Below the pieces are notes generated by a model. The model worked only from the letters and a program-made list of their open reading frames with translations. It did not search any database and had not been told where the DNA came from. Position numbers and translations under genes: made by a program. From Methylocystis rosea SV97 (GTDB lineage Bacteria; Pseudomonadota; Alphaproteobacteria; Rhizobiales; Beijerinckiaceae), in the NCBI RefSeq assembly GCF_000372845.1, contig NZ_KB889963.1:868001-932000 (forward strand): a DNA stretch of 64,000 bases, in the 5' to 3' direction. This document shows positions 1 through 8,529 of the stretch, one piece after another (positions within the stretch are counted from its first letter, which is position 1; each line of letters opens with the position of its first letter).

Positions 1-23
1 GAGCGTTCTGCGCGCGGCGTTCG

Positions 24-173
24 CTAAAGAATGCTGCGGCCCTGAATGACGCGCAGAATGATCACGATGATGGCGATGACAAGCAGAATGTGGATAAAGC
101 CGCCGAGCGTATATGAGGAGACCAGCCCGAGCAGCCACATGATGATTAGGATGACCGCGATTGTTTCAAGCAT
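24..173 (-). CDS. lmo0937-like small membrane protein
   Basis: A 49-residue reading frame beginning MLETIAVILIIMWLLGL has two hydrophobic segments (about residues 4-18 and 26-41) separated by a short SSYTLGGF turn and ends in a basic tail (RVIQGRSIL). This is the layout of the lmo0937/DUF5670 family of very small inner-membrane proteins, often found beside stress genes. The function of the family is unknown. It lies upstream or downstream of no obvious partner except the HdeA-like gene on the same strand. The family assignment is from recognition of the sequence pattern, not from a search. Confidence 0.75.
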   Translation of the reverse strand: MLETIAVILIIMWLLGLVSSYTLGGFIHILLVIAIIVIILRVIQGRSIL

Positions 174-205
174 TGTTCAGCCTTCCATTGGGTCCGCAAC
201 GTAGT

Positions 206-538
206 TTACAACTTTTTGCCAAGCGACTTTGCGTCGGTCTCGACCTTTTTCCAAGCGCCCTTGAGCTTGCTCCAAAAGGACTCTTGCGGCGCCTTCTTGC
301 AATCATCGATGATTATAGGAATGACCTTCTCCGTTCCTTCGATATCGACGTCCGTTGCGAGCGGCTTGCCTTTCTTGCTCTGCGCAGAAGACCAGTAGAT
401 CACCTTGGGTTGAAATTGGTCGTCGACCGCCAGGAAATCCTCGCACGTCCACTTGGACGTCGGCTTCTTTGTTTCGGCGAGCGCGTTCGTCGCAAAAAAA
501 GATAATGCGGCCGCGGCAATGAAATAAACTGGCTTCAT
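206..538 (-). CDS. HdeA/HdeB-like periplasmic protein
   Basis: The start is set at MKPVYFIAAAALSFF because an AAGGAG ribosome site precedes it; an earlier in-frame ATG seven codons upstream has none. A signal peptide ending at NALA is followed by a mature part of about 90 residues with two cysteines (WTCEDF and DDCKK). The first motif and the spacing match the HdeA/HdeB acid-stress chaperone family, in which the two cysteines form a disulfide. The C-terminal lysine-rich tail (about 25 residues) is longer than in enterobacterial HdeA. Location should be periplasmic. Role in acid protection is inferred from family only. Confidence 0.7.
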   Translation of the reverse strand: MKPVYFIAAAALSFFATNALAETKKPTSKWTCEDFLAVDDQFQPKVIYWSSAQSKKGKPLATDVDIEGTEKVIPIIIDDCKKAPQESFWSKLKGAWKKVETDAKSLGKKL

Positions 539-641
539 AGGATGCTCCTTCGAGTCCACGCCTTCTGCGAAAAGCGCCGACGAGAGACTATTGCGGAATT
601 GCGCCGGTATCCAGTTGGAGCTGGCGCCGTCGGCAGACCCG

Positions 642-1433
642 CTATTCCACCGCCAAAATGACGTCCGCAGCGTCGAAGGTCGCCAGCGCCGCGTCCCCTT
701 CTTTCAGTCCCATGTCTTCAACAAGGTGGCGCGGCGTCACCGCAGTCATCGTCTTTCCGAAACCGACGTCGAGCAGGATTTCGCTATTGCGTTCGGCGTC
801 GATCCGCTGCGTGACCACGCCCCGGAAGCAATTGCGCTGCAGCGGCGTCGCGTCCCCCGCTGGCGCCAGATTGACGAAGGACGCCTTGATCAGCGCCAGC
901 GCCTTGCGCCCGCGAGAAAGTCCCAGCCGCTCGGCTGATTCATTGGTGACGATTGCCAGGATCGTATCCTTTTCCGACACGCGCAGCGTCACTTCGACGT
1001 CGACCGGCCACTTCTTGACCTGAGTCACTTCGGCGCGAAAAACATTGCGCGCGGAAATTGTCATGCCCGTGGTCCACAGCAGAAAATCCTCGGCGCCCGC
1101 GAGACCTTCTTCGGCGATCGTCTCGGAGATGCGCGCAAGTTTCTCTTCGAGGCGGTGGAAGGTGGCGATCAGCCGGCGTCCTTCTTCCGTCACTTCGGCG
1201 CCGCCGCCGCTGCGGCCTCCAGCCTTGGTGATGAAGGCGGGCGTCGGCAAGAGATTGTTGATCGCGTTCACCGCGTCCCATGCGGCCTTGTAGCTGAAGC
1301 CGACGGCCTTGGCGGCCTTGGTAATGCTGCCGTGAAGGGCGACGGCCTCGAGAAGCTTCACGCGGTCGCGCCCAACGAGGAGTCGGCCCTCGCTCCGCAG
1401 CGCCAGTGAAGCATCGATCTTGCCTTCGGCCAT
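642..1433 (-). CDS. modE: ModE-type molybdate-responsive regulator
   Basis: The 263-residue protein has an N-terminal winged helix (residues about 20-85, with the ModE signature GSITKAAKAVGFSYKAAWDAV) and two C-terminal Mop/TOBE molybdate-binding domains (about 125-190 and 198-262). This is the full E. coli ModE plan. ModE with bound molybdate represses Mo uptake genes and activates some molybdoenzyme genes. No modABC genes are present in the window. The gene lies 91 bp downstream of the YqeB-like gene on the same strand, so they may be cotranscribed. ModE-like palindromes lie in the divergent promoter region around 2.54-2.72 kb and are the likely local target. Confidence 0.93.
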   Translation of the reverse strand: MAEGKIDASLALRSEGRLLVGRDRVKLLEAVALHGSITKAAKAVGFSYKAAWDAVNAINNLLPTPAFITKAGGRSGGGAEVTEEGRRLIATFHRLEEKLARISETIAEEGLAGAEDFLLWTTGMTISARNVFRAEVTQVKKWPVDVEVTLRVSEKDTILAIVTNESAERLGLSRGRKALALIKASFVNLAPAGDATPLQRNCFRGVVTQRIDAERNSEILLDVGFGKTMTAVTPRHLVEDMGLKEGDAALATFDAADVILAVE

Positions 1434-1524
1434 GTCCTGCGTCCCGCCTCATCGCCCGGATACAGGGCAAGACGGCCGGAGGCAACCGCGGCTAAGATGA
1501 ATGTTCGGTTAGTGGAGCGTTACT

Positions 1525-2376
1525 CTAGTCTGCGATGGTCTCCGTCCCCTCCCGCGACTCAGCGATCGCCCTGACCACCGCCTCGGCAATGGCGCGGCCG
1601 CGTTCGTCGGTTCCGGTCCAGTTCGAGGCGCGTCCGCGCGGATCGATTTCCACGAGCTTGACGCCCCGCGCTGCATGCACCCCGTCGCGCGCGATCCCGC
1701 GCAGAAAGCCGTCCATCGGCGCCTGGATGGGAAGGCCGTCGAGTCGGCCGAGGAGATAATCCCTGAAAACTCGGGCCCCTATGTCGAGCGGCGTGCGCCA
1801 GACGCCGTCTCGCGCCGCATAGACGAAACGCTCCTTGCCGACGCCGCCGAGCACGCGCGCGACGCCGTCTGAAGGCAGCGTCGCGCCATTTTCTAGCAAT
1901 TCGCCCGTATGCGCCGGATGAGTCTCGATCGCCACGTCGCAGTTCCAGCCCGCCGTGAAGTTTGGACCCATCCCGATCACGAGACCTGCGATCCCGCGCA
2001 GATCCGGCGTGACGCGGTGCTTTTGCATGCGGGCGTCGATCAGAACGTCGGGCGCGCGCAGAGGGATGAGATCCGTCAAGGGCAGAGGCGAAACGGCGAC
2101 ATGTCCCGGCCGGGACAAGACGTCGACCACATCCAGCGTCGTTTGCGTCAGATCGGCGACCACGCCGTCGACTTCGGCGCGATCTCCATAAAGCGCGTCG
2201 TGGAAGGCCATGCCCCGTCGGATGACCGGCGGGTGTGCGTCATGGCTGAGAACCACGCGGCGCCGCTCCCATGTCAGTCGAGCCGCGACCGCAGAGGCTA
2301 TCTCGTTGGTGCCGAGGATGATGACGAAATGCTCGCTGCAGTCGGAGAGGAATTCTTTTGCTGAAAAGCCTGGCAT
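1525..2376 (-). CDS. YqeB-like molybdo-hydroxylase accessory protein
   Basis: The 283-residue protein starts with a Rossmann-like segment (FVIILGTNEIASAVAARL) and carries the motif GMGPNFTAGWNCDVAIET, typical of the YqeB/EF2563 proteins that accompany selenium-dependent molybdenum hydroxylases and are related to XdhC-type maturation factors. In the better known members the motif is followed by RGH; here HPAHTGELLENG follows. No molybdenum hydroxylase gene is in the window. Its location next to modE and opposite a ModE-box promoter supports a role in molybdenum metabolism, but the exact reaction is not known for this family. Confidence 0.75.
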   Translation of the reverse strand: MPGFSAKEFLSDCSEHFVIILGTNEIASAVAARLTWERRRVVLSHDAHPPVIRRGMAFHDALYGDRAEVDGVVADLTQTTLDVVDVLSRPGHVAVSPLPLTDLIPLRAPDVLIDARMQKHRVTPDLRGIAGLVIGMGPNFTAGWNCDVAIETHPAHTGELLENGATLPSDGVARVLGGVGKERFVYAARDGVWRTPLDIGARVFRDYLLGRLDGLPIQAPMDGFLRGIARDGVHAARGVKLVEIDPRGRASNWTGTDERGRAIAEAVVRAIAESREGTETIAD

Positions 2377-2536
2377 GGGGCGCCCTCCGGCGCCCTTTCA
2401 GCAAATGACGCGCCAAGTCGCACCCCTTTGCGTTGCAGGGAATTCGGCGCCGGCCAGGCGGCGGAGAATCCTCGTTTCGCGCATTTTGTATTGAAGCCGA
2501 CAATACGAACAAACAGCAAACGGCGCTGAAATTTGT

Positions 2537-2611
2537 CCGGTTATCATCTTGATATATATAACTATTTTTGTCGAACATCGCTATGTTATCTGAAAACATA
2601 TCAATAACGAT
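2537..2611. promoter_or_regulatory. secondary ModE-like half sites
   Basis: An AT-rich stretch in the divergent intergenic region (2377-2733) contains TATATAACTAT at 2555-2565, one base from the ModE half-site TATATAACGAT, with a GTTAT counterpart at 2540-2544. It also contains ATCGCTATGTT at 2577-2587 with ATAACGAT at 2604-2611. The spacing of the second pair is wider than canonical ModE operators. These may be extra or degenerate ModE sites; this is inference from motif resemblance. Confidence 0.4.
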
Positions 2612-2694
2612 ATGTCCATACAGTTTTGCACATGTACTGATCATACGCTGCTTAAAGTTCTAACATTGACTTTTGTACCGCTCGTTTGTAGTCA

Positions 2695-2723
2695 ATCACT
2701 ATGTAAGCTATCTACATAACGGT
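2695..2723. promoter_or_regulatory. ModE-like operator
   Basis: ATCACTATGTA (2695-2705), a 7-bp spacer and TACATAACGGT (2713-2723) form an inverted repeat (8 of 11 positions, perfect in the inner ATGTA/TACAT arms). It resembles the known ModE operator pattern, including the TACATAACG half found in the E. coli modA operator. It sits 10 bp before the start of the binding-protein gene at 2734, a position suited to repression. modE itself is 1.3 kb away. Confidence 0.6.
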
Positions 2724-2733
2724 TATCGATCAC

Positions 2734-4035
2734 ATGATCCGCGCTGTCGCCGTCGCTGCATTCGCAAGCTTTTTCAACCTTCTCTGCGCTGCGCAGTCCG
2801 GCGCCTCGGCCAATGAGACGATCACCGTCGTCACGAGCTTTCCTGAAGAACTGACGACCCGTTGCGAGCGGGAGTTCGAGCGCGGCCATCCGCAAATCCA
2901 CGTTCAGTTCGTCTGGAAGCAGTCCCGCGACGCGCTTGTCGAACTCGCCAAGCCCGGACAAGGGGGCGCGGATGTCTATTGGGCGCCGGCGCCGGCGAAT
3001 TTCGCGCTGCTTCGCGACCGTGGCGCGTTTCGCAAAATATCAGTCGACCGCGCTGCGCTTCCCGGCCGGCTGGGCGCGCAACAATTGTCCGATCCCGCTG
3101 GCCTCTACGAAGCCTATGATGTCGCCGGCTATGGGGTCGTCTCGAATCCAAGCGCGCTGGCGGCGGCCGGCCTTTCCGCGCCGCGACGCTGGCGCGACCT
3201 CGCGTCGCCCGAATATGCGCGCCAGCTCGCCATGCCGATCGCTTCAAAGGTCGGCTTCTCGCCTGCGCTCTATGACATCGTTCTGCAGAGCGAAGGTTGG
3301 GACGCTGGTTGGCGTCTCCTCAGTGAGATAGCCGGCGAAGCGACGCTGCTCGATTCCGGATTCGCGCCGACGGCCTCTGTGCGCGAAGGCAAAGCGGCGC
3401 TCGCGCTGACGATCGATTTCTTCGCCGAGATCGCCAGAGCCAATGGCGCGGCGGTCGAGATGATCTATCCAGAGCGCAGGGCGTTCCTGCCCGCCCATGT
3501 CGCGATGACCGCCGGCTCCGAGCATGTCGCCGCCGCACAGGCCTTCATCGACTTCCTGCTGTCGACGGACGGCCAGAGACTGATGATGGAGCGCGACAGC
3601 CGCCGGCATCCGGCGCGACCCGACGCCTATCAGAGCGCGTCGAAGGGCTTTGCGAATCCCTTTGCGCTGCCGGCGTCAACGCTCCTCGACTACGATTCGG
3701 AGATCGGCCGCCGCCGGCCGCCGCTGATCACGCTTCTCTTCGATCTGGCGATCGTCGAAGGCCATGCCGAGAGCGCCGAACTGTGGCGCACGATTCACGA
3801 CGCCGAGAAAAAATTCGCCGGCAATGCGAAAGGCATGGCGCCGCTGGGCGAAGCGAAGAGACTCGCCGGCTTCATTCCGGTGTCCGAAAGCGACGCGGGC
3901 ACAAGAACCTTCCTCGATCGCTTCGCGCGTCGCGACGCCATCGATGCGCAGCAAATCGCACGATGGCGCGAGGAGATCGGCGCGGCGCGGCGACAGGCGC
4001 GTGACCTCGTCAAAGGCCTGGAGCCCGCGCCATGA
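2734..4035 (+). CDS. periplasmic iron/anion-type ABC binding protein
   Basis: The 433-residue protein has a signal peptide (residues 1-26) and then an extracellular binding-protein fold of the AfuA/FbpA type: ETITVVTSFPEELTTRCEREFE, followed by ADVYWAPAPANF and VAGYGVVSNPSAL. It is about 90 residues longer than usual because of a helical C-terminal extension rich in Arg and Ala. No permease or ATPase follows. Instead the stop codon overlaps the start of a di-heme protein (ATGA), and that gene overlaps a TonB-dependent receptor. The ligand cannot be read from the sequence; Fe(III), molybdate/tungstate, a metal chelate or a lanthanide are all possible. The promoter carries a ModE-like palindrome. 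Confidence 0.8.
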   Translation: MIRAVAVAAFASFFNLLCAAQSGASANETITVVTSFPEELTTRCEREFERGHPQIHVQFVWKQSRDALVELAKPGQGGADVYWAPAPANFALLRDRGAFRKISVDRAALPGRLGAQQLSDPAGLYEAYDVAGYGVVSNPSALAAAGLSAPRRWRDLASPEYARQLAMPIASKVGFSPALYDIVLQSEGWDAGWRLLSEIAGEATLLDSGFAPTASVREGKAALALTIDFFAEIARANGAAVEMIYPERRAFLPAHVAMTAGSEHVAAAQAFIDFLLSTDGQRLMMERDSRRHPARPDAYQSASKGFANPFALPASTLLDYDSEIGRRRPPLITLLFDLAIVEGHAESAELWRTIHDAEKKFAGNAKGMAPLGEAKRLAGFIPVSESDAGTRTFLDRFARRDAIDAQQIARWREEIGAARRQARDLVKGLEPAP

Positions 4036-5330
4036 AACGCTTCGGCGTCCTTCTATGCGCAGTGCTGCTGTCAGGCGCCGCGCGCTATGAGACGAGCGGT
4101 TCCGATACCGAAGCCTTTACCCGGCCAATTGACGGACTGGACGGCGAACATGCCGCAAGCTTTCGCAAGGGCAGCGGCATCTTCCGCCAGGCCTGGGTCA
4201 TCGGTCCTTCGCAGGACCATCCAGACTTTGTCGGTCTTGGTCCGTTCTACAACCGGCTTTCCTGCATCGCCTGCCACGTCAAGAATGGTCGGGGCGCCGC
4301 GCCAGACAGCGAAAATGGCGTCGCGCGCACGATGGCGGCGAGGCTGAGCGTCGAGGGAAAGGACGCGCATGGCGGACCGCGCGTTCATCCTGATTACGGC
4401 GCTCAGCTCAATCCTGAAGGCGTTCCCGGCGTTGCTGGCGAAGGCCAGGCCGTCGTCGACTACGCCGAATTTGATGTGGCGCTCTCCGATGGCGCGATAG
4501 TAAGGCTTCGTCGGCCGACGCTCGCCTTCCGCAATCTCGCTTACGGTCCGCTCGGACCCGAGACAAAGACATCGCTGCGCAATGCGCCGCCGGTCTTCGG
4601 CCTGGGTTTGCTGGAGTCGGTGGCCGAAGCCGAAATTCTCGCCGGCGCGGGCAGACCGAATTTCGTCTTCAGCGTCGAGACCGGCCAGAGAACGCTCGGC
4701 CGCTTCGGACTCAAAGCCAATCAGCCAAATCTCAAGCAGCAGATCGCCAACGCCTTCGTCGAAGACATCGGCATCACCTCGTCGCTGTTTCCTGCCGAGA
4801 GCTGCGCGCCGTCTCACAGCGAATGCCGTCGCGGCGCTTCGACGCCGGAATTGACCGACGCCCAACTCGACGCGGTCGTCAGCTACATCCGTGCGCTTGC
4901 GCCGCCGGCCAGGCGCAATCTCGACGACCCGCGCGTCAAGGACGGCGAAATTCTGTTCCGTGAGATCGGCTGTTCGGACTGCCATCGCGATGCGCTGCAT
5001 GTTGCGGACTTCCCGCTGCAGCCCGCGCTCAACGGCGTCGAGATCCATCCCTACACCGACCTTCTGCTGCACGACATGGGCGATGGGCTCGCCGACGGCC
5101 GCGAAGATTTCGAGGCTGGTCCAAGAGACTGGCGAACGCCGCCGCTCTGGGGATTGGGCCTCGCGGGCAAAGGCGGAGACGGCGCCGATTTTCTGCACGA
5201 CGGCAGGGCGCGCACACCCGCTGAGGCGATCCTCTGGCACGGCGGCGAAGCGAAACCGTCTGCCGATGCGTTCCGCAATCTTCCCGAACCCCAGCGCGAC
5301 GCGCTGCTCGCTTTCCTCAACTCTCTCTGA
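4032..5330 (+). CDS. di-heme DUF1111 cytochrome (DHOR family)
   Basis: The 432-residue exported protein has two c-heme motifs: SCIACH near residue 78, in the family context GLGPFYNRLSCIACHVKNGRG split over the motif, and GCSDCH near residue 317. This is the DUF1111 di-heme oxidoreductase/putative peroxidase family, historically called thiol oxidoreductases. The N-terminal signal (MKRFGVLLCAVLLSGAARY) directs it to the periplasm. The gene is translationally coupled to the binding protein upstream (4-bp overlap) and to the TonB receptor downstream (1-bp overlap, TGATG). A redox step on a metal or metal chelate during uptake is an inference from this order. Confidence 0.85.
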   Translation: MKRFGVLLCAVLLSGAARYETSGSDTEAFTRPIDGLDGEHAASFRKGSGIFRQAWVIGPSQDHPDFVGLGPFYNRLSCIACHVKNGRGAAPDSENGVARTMAARLSVEGKDAHGGPRVHPDYGAQLNPEGVPGVAGEGQAVVDYAEFDVALSDGAIVRLRRPTLAFRNLAYGPLGPETKTSLRNAPPVFGLGLLESVAEAEILAGAGRPNFVFSVETGQRTLGRFGLKANQPNLKQQIANAFVEDIGITSSLFPAESCAPSHSECRRGASTPELTDAQLDAVVSYIRALAPPARRNLDDPRVKDGEILFREIGCSDCHRDALHVADFPLQPALNGVEIHPYTDLLLHDMGDGLADGREDFEAGPRDWRTPPLWGLGLAGKGGDGADFLHDGRARTPAEAILWHGGEAKPSADAFRNLPEPQRDALLAFLNSL

Positions 5331-7564
5331 TGTCCATGGGGGCAATGATGACCAGGCTGCTGACGACAACGGCGATTTCAGGCGGCGTTCTTCTCGCGCT
5401 ATCAACTCCTGTGGACGCGCAGACGCCGCTGCCGCCGATCGAAGTGAACGCGCCCAAAGCCTTCGAACTCGGCCAGATCAAAGTCGGCGCACGCCGGCTC
5501 GGAGTCCCGACACGCGCTGCAGAGCCCGGCGACGGCGCAGGCGAACCGCGCTCGGCGCAAGCGGTTCCGTCGGAAAAGGTCGACAATGGTCCGACGCCCA
5601 GTCAGCACACCGACGCCTTTGGCGGCTACACCATCACCAACAGACAGATGGAGACCTTTGCGCGGCCAACGCTCGACAGCGCTGTCAATATCGCGCCGGG
5701 CGTCAACAGTCAGATCTCCGGCAATTCACGCAATGAGCAAAATATTTATGTGCGCGGTTTCGATCGCTGGCAGGTGCCGCTCACCGTCGACGGCGTTCGC
5801 GTTTATCTCCCGGTCGACAACAGACTCGATTTCGCGCGCTTTCTCACCGCCGACATCGCCGAAGTGCAAATCGCCAAGGGCTATGTCTCGGTGCTCGACG
5901 GTCCGGGCGGCATGGGCGGTCAGATCAATCTGGTGACGCGCAGACCCACCCGAGAGATTGAAGCCGAATGGCGCACGCGATTCGACTTTGGTCGCGACGG
6001 CACATTCCTGGGGCCGATGACCTACGGTTTCGTCGGCACGAAAAAAGACATGTATTATGCGCAGCTCAGCGGCACCTTCCAGAACTACGACGGCTGGATG
6101 CTGCCCGCGAGCTATCGCTCGACGCTCGCTCAGGGACCGGGATTTCGCGGTCAATCCTATACGCAAGACTACAATATCAATGCGCGCGTGGGCGTGACGC
6201 CCAACGCGACCGACGAATATTCCCTAAGCTTCAGCCGCCAAGAGGGACAAAAAGGATCGCCGCTGCATACGACCGATCCGTTGACCGGATCGAGCGGTCA
6301 GCGCTATTGGCGTTGGCCATATTGGCGGGTCCAGAACCTCTATTTATTGTCCAAGACTCAGCTCAATGACGCCGCCTATGTGAAGACGCGCGGCTATTGG
6401 AGCAAATTCGACAATTCGCTCGTCAGCTACGACGATCCTTCCTTCATCAGCCAGTCTCTGCCGAAATCTTTCAACAGCGCATATGCAGATTATGCGCTCG
6501 GCGCAGAGGTTGAGGCGGGCACGCAGATCGGCGACATCGACACGCTGAAAGCGCTGTTCTTCTATCGCCTCGACAATCATTCCGAGTGGCAGGAGAATTT
6601 CGGTCAGAATTTTCGTGGCACGCGCTCGGGCTGCGTGACCAGCGTGCCGTGCTTCACTCAGCCGCTGATCTCCAGCATCGAAGATACCTATTCGGCGGCC
6701 GTGGAGAACACATTCCATCCGAGGCAGGACATCGATATCGTGGCCGGCTTCAGCTACGACTGGCGGCATCTGCGCCAAGCGCAAGGCTTTGCCGTTCCGC
6801 AGGGCGTCATCAACTATCAGCCCATCGACGTGCAGGCGCCGAATTATCAGGGCGCGGCCATCTGGCGCTACACCGACACGGACCGCATTTACTTCAACGG
6901 TTCGAGCCGAACCCGCTATCCGACGCTTTTCGAGCGTTTCAGCACGCGCTTTGGCGGCGCGACGTCCAATCCCACGCTCATGCCCGAACGCGCCACTAAT
7001 TTCGATCTCGGCTGGTCCAGTCTTCTTGCGCCGGGAATGCGGGTGTCGGTCGACGTCTTCTACAGCCTTGTCGACAAACTCATCCAAAGCGTGCCTGCGC
7101 CGCAGTTCGGCGCCAATGTCACGCAGTCGCAGAATGTCGGCGGCGGGAGGTTCTGGGGCGCGGAAATCTCGGCCGACTATTTCGTACGCGAGGATTTTTC
7201 GCTCGGCGGCAATGTCACCTTCATTCGGCGCCGGGTCTATTCGCCTTCGATCCTCAATTTTCAGCCGACGGGCGTGCCCGACTTTAAAATGTTTCTTTAC
7301 GCCGGATACCGCCCCATTCCCCAGCTGACTTTGACGCCAAGCCTGGAAGTCGCGGACGCTCGCTGGACGACCATTACAAACGGCAATTGGTATTATCGGA
7401 CCGGCGCTTATTGTCTGACGAACTTCAACGCCGATTATACGCCGGGCGACAACATCAAATTCTCGGCGGGCGTGCGCAACGCCTTCGATGACTACTATGT
7501 GCTCGCCGACGGCTATCCTTCTCCGGGCCGCACATTCTATCTCGCGTCGAAAGTGAACTTTTGA
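5330..7564 (+). CDS. TonB-dependent outer-membrane receptor
   Basis: The 744-residue protein has a signal peptide ending at PVDAQ, a TonB-box-like PLPPIEVNAP immediately after, a plug domain (about 95-215, with NIYVRGFDRWQVPLTVDGV and a terminal INLVTRRP) and a C-terminal beta-barrel ending in an aromatic residue (YLASKVNF). It overlaps the di-heme gene by one base, so the three genes form one operon. Its substrate is unknown. The TonB-ExbBD energising genes are elsewhere in the window (56.9-58.9 kb). Unlike the receptor at 53 kb it has no hydroxylase partner. Confidence 0.9.
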   Translation: MSMGAMMTRLLTTTAISGGVLLALSTPVDAQTPLPPIEVNAPKAFELGQIKVGARRLGVPTRAAEPGDGAGEPRSAQAVPSEKVDNGPTPSQHTDAFGGYTITNRQMETFARPTLDSAVNIAPGVNSQISGNSRNEQNIYVRGFDRWQVPLTVDGVRVYLPVDNRLDFARFLTADIAEVQIAKGYVSVLDGPGGMGGQINLVTRRPTREIEAEWRTRFDFGRDGTFLGPMTYGFVGTKKDMYYAQLSGTFQNYDGWMLPASYRSTLAQGPGFRGQSYTQDYNINARVGVTPNATDEYSLSFSRQEGQKGSPLHTTDPLTGSSGQRYWRWPYWRVQNLYLLSKTQLNDAAYVKTRGYWSKFDNSLVSYDDPSFISQSLPKSFNSAYADYALGAEVEAGTQIGDIDTLKALFFYRLDNHSEWQENFGQNFRGTRSGCVTSVPCFTQPLISSIEDTYSAAVENTFHPRQDIDIVAGFSYDWRHLRQAQGFAVPQGVINYQPIDVQAPNYQGAAIWRYTDTDRIYFNGSSRTRYPTLFERFSTRFGGATSNPTLMPERATNFDLGWSSLLAPGMRVSVDVFYSLVDKLIQSVPAPQFGANVTQSQNVGGGRFWGAEISADYFVREDFSLGGNVTFIRRRVYSPSILNFQPTGVPDFKMFLYAGYRPIPQLTLTPSLEVADARWTTITNGNWYYRTGAYCLTNFNADYTPGDNIKFSAGVRNAFDDYYVLADGYPSPGRTFYLASKVNF

Positions 7565-7626
7565 ACGCGCTTGCCGCTGTGACGTACCGCGAGACCCGCT
7601 GCGCTCGCGCGGCGCAGCGGGATCGT

Positions 7627-8529
7627 CTATTTCAGCTTCGCGTCCCATGTCGGCGAATCCGGCGCGCGAAAATCAAAGTCCCAGGCAAATCTCCGGATGA
7701 GATTGTAGCCGATCAGGAAAGAAACATCGCGGCCAAGCGCGGCGCGCAAGGCGCCGAAGTCATAGGAGATCGCATAGAGGTCGCGCAGGACGCGATCTTC
7801 GCCGAGGTCAAGCGACTTGATCTTGTAGACTTGCAAGGAAATGCGTTTTCCGCCGACGCCGCTTGCGCGGGCTTTGGCCTTCACCGCCGTGAACAGCCCC
7901 TTGTGCTTGCGTATGAACTGCTGATCGACGGCCGAGACTTCCGCGCCCGAGTCGAACAGGCCGACCGCAGCCGTGGCGCCGAGGCGCAGGTCGACACCGA
8001 CAAGACGCCCATCGGGTCCCAGCCGCCGAAACGGCTTCGGGCGGCCGCTCGCCGTCGCGTCTCCGAAGAAGACGAGTTCGCGGCGATCGATATCGAGGCT
8101 GAATCGTGCGCCTTTGAAAAAGTCCAACCCCAAAAGGTCGTCAGCGTCGCCAGGCGGACATCGCGTGAGTTGATATTTCGCTCGCGCGACGTTGTTTCCT
8201 TGATCGGCGACGAGTTCGACATTCTGCGCTTCCACATCGTCACAGCGCATTGTCGCGCCGGACGCCCCGGTGGAGAGGCTTGCGCCGAGCACCGGCAGGT
8301 CCTTGTTCCAGGGCGCCAGCCTGATGCGCGTGCTCGAGGCCCCCGTGTCAAGGCGCATGTTTCCCATGACATTGCCGATGCGGACCGGCAGGTAGATGCG
8401 CCCGCCGGAATATTGATCTTCGGTCACTGTCAGCGGAATGACGGAACGGCTCCTCTCGGCGCCAACGGCGGCGACCGAAAACAACAGCGCTGCAAAGAGC
8501 ACGAACGCCGTCGCTCGAAAAAATTTCAT
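7627..8529 (-). CDS. retropepsin-like periplasmic aspartic protease
   Basis: The start is placed at MKFFRATAFVLFAALL, which gives a clean signal peptide ending at VGA; upstream in-frame codons give no secretion signal. The 300-residue protein contains two aspartic-protease-like motifs, LDTGASST (about residue 58) and FDSGAEVSAV (about 178), each followed later by hydrophobic-hydrophobic-G strands (LLGLDFF, LIGYNLI). That is a duplicated retropepsin/pepsin-like arrangement. The substrate is unknown. It converges with the TonB-receptor gene, with 62 bp between them. Confidence 0.75.
   Translation of the reverse strand: MKFFRATAFVLFAALLFSVAAVGAERSRSVIPLTVTEDQYSGGRIYLPVRIGNVMGNMRLDTGASSTRIRLAPWNKDLPVLGASLSTGASGATMRCDDVEAQNVELVADQGNNVARAKYQLTRCPPGDADDLLGLDFFKGARFSLDIDRRELVFFGDATASGRPKPFRRLGPDGRLVGVDLRLGATAAVGLFDSGAEVSAVDQQFIRKHKGLFTAVKAKARASGVGGKRISLQVYKIKSLDLGEDRVLRDLYAISYDFGALRAALGRDVSFLIGYNLIRRFAWDFDFRAPDSPTWDAKLK

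Noticed and set aside
2695-2730. Fur-type box before the binding-protein gene
   Set aside because: The palindrome fits the ModE pattern (TACATAACG) better than GATAATGATAATCATTATC, and modE is a neighbour.
4071-5405. A 444-codon minus-strand frame across the di-heme gene
   Set aside because: It mirrors the real gene; two heme motifs and operon overlaps support the plus strand.
6344-7648. A 434-codon minus-strand frame across the first TonB receptor
   Set aside because: It is antisense to the beta-barrel coding region, starts inside the flanking gap and has no domain.
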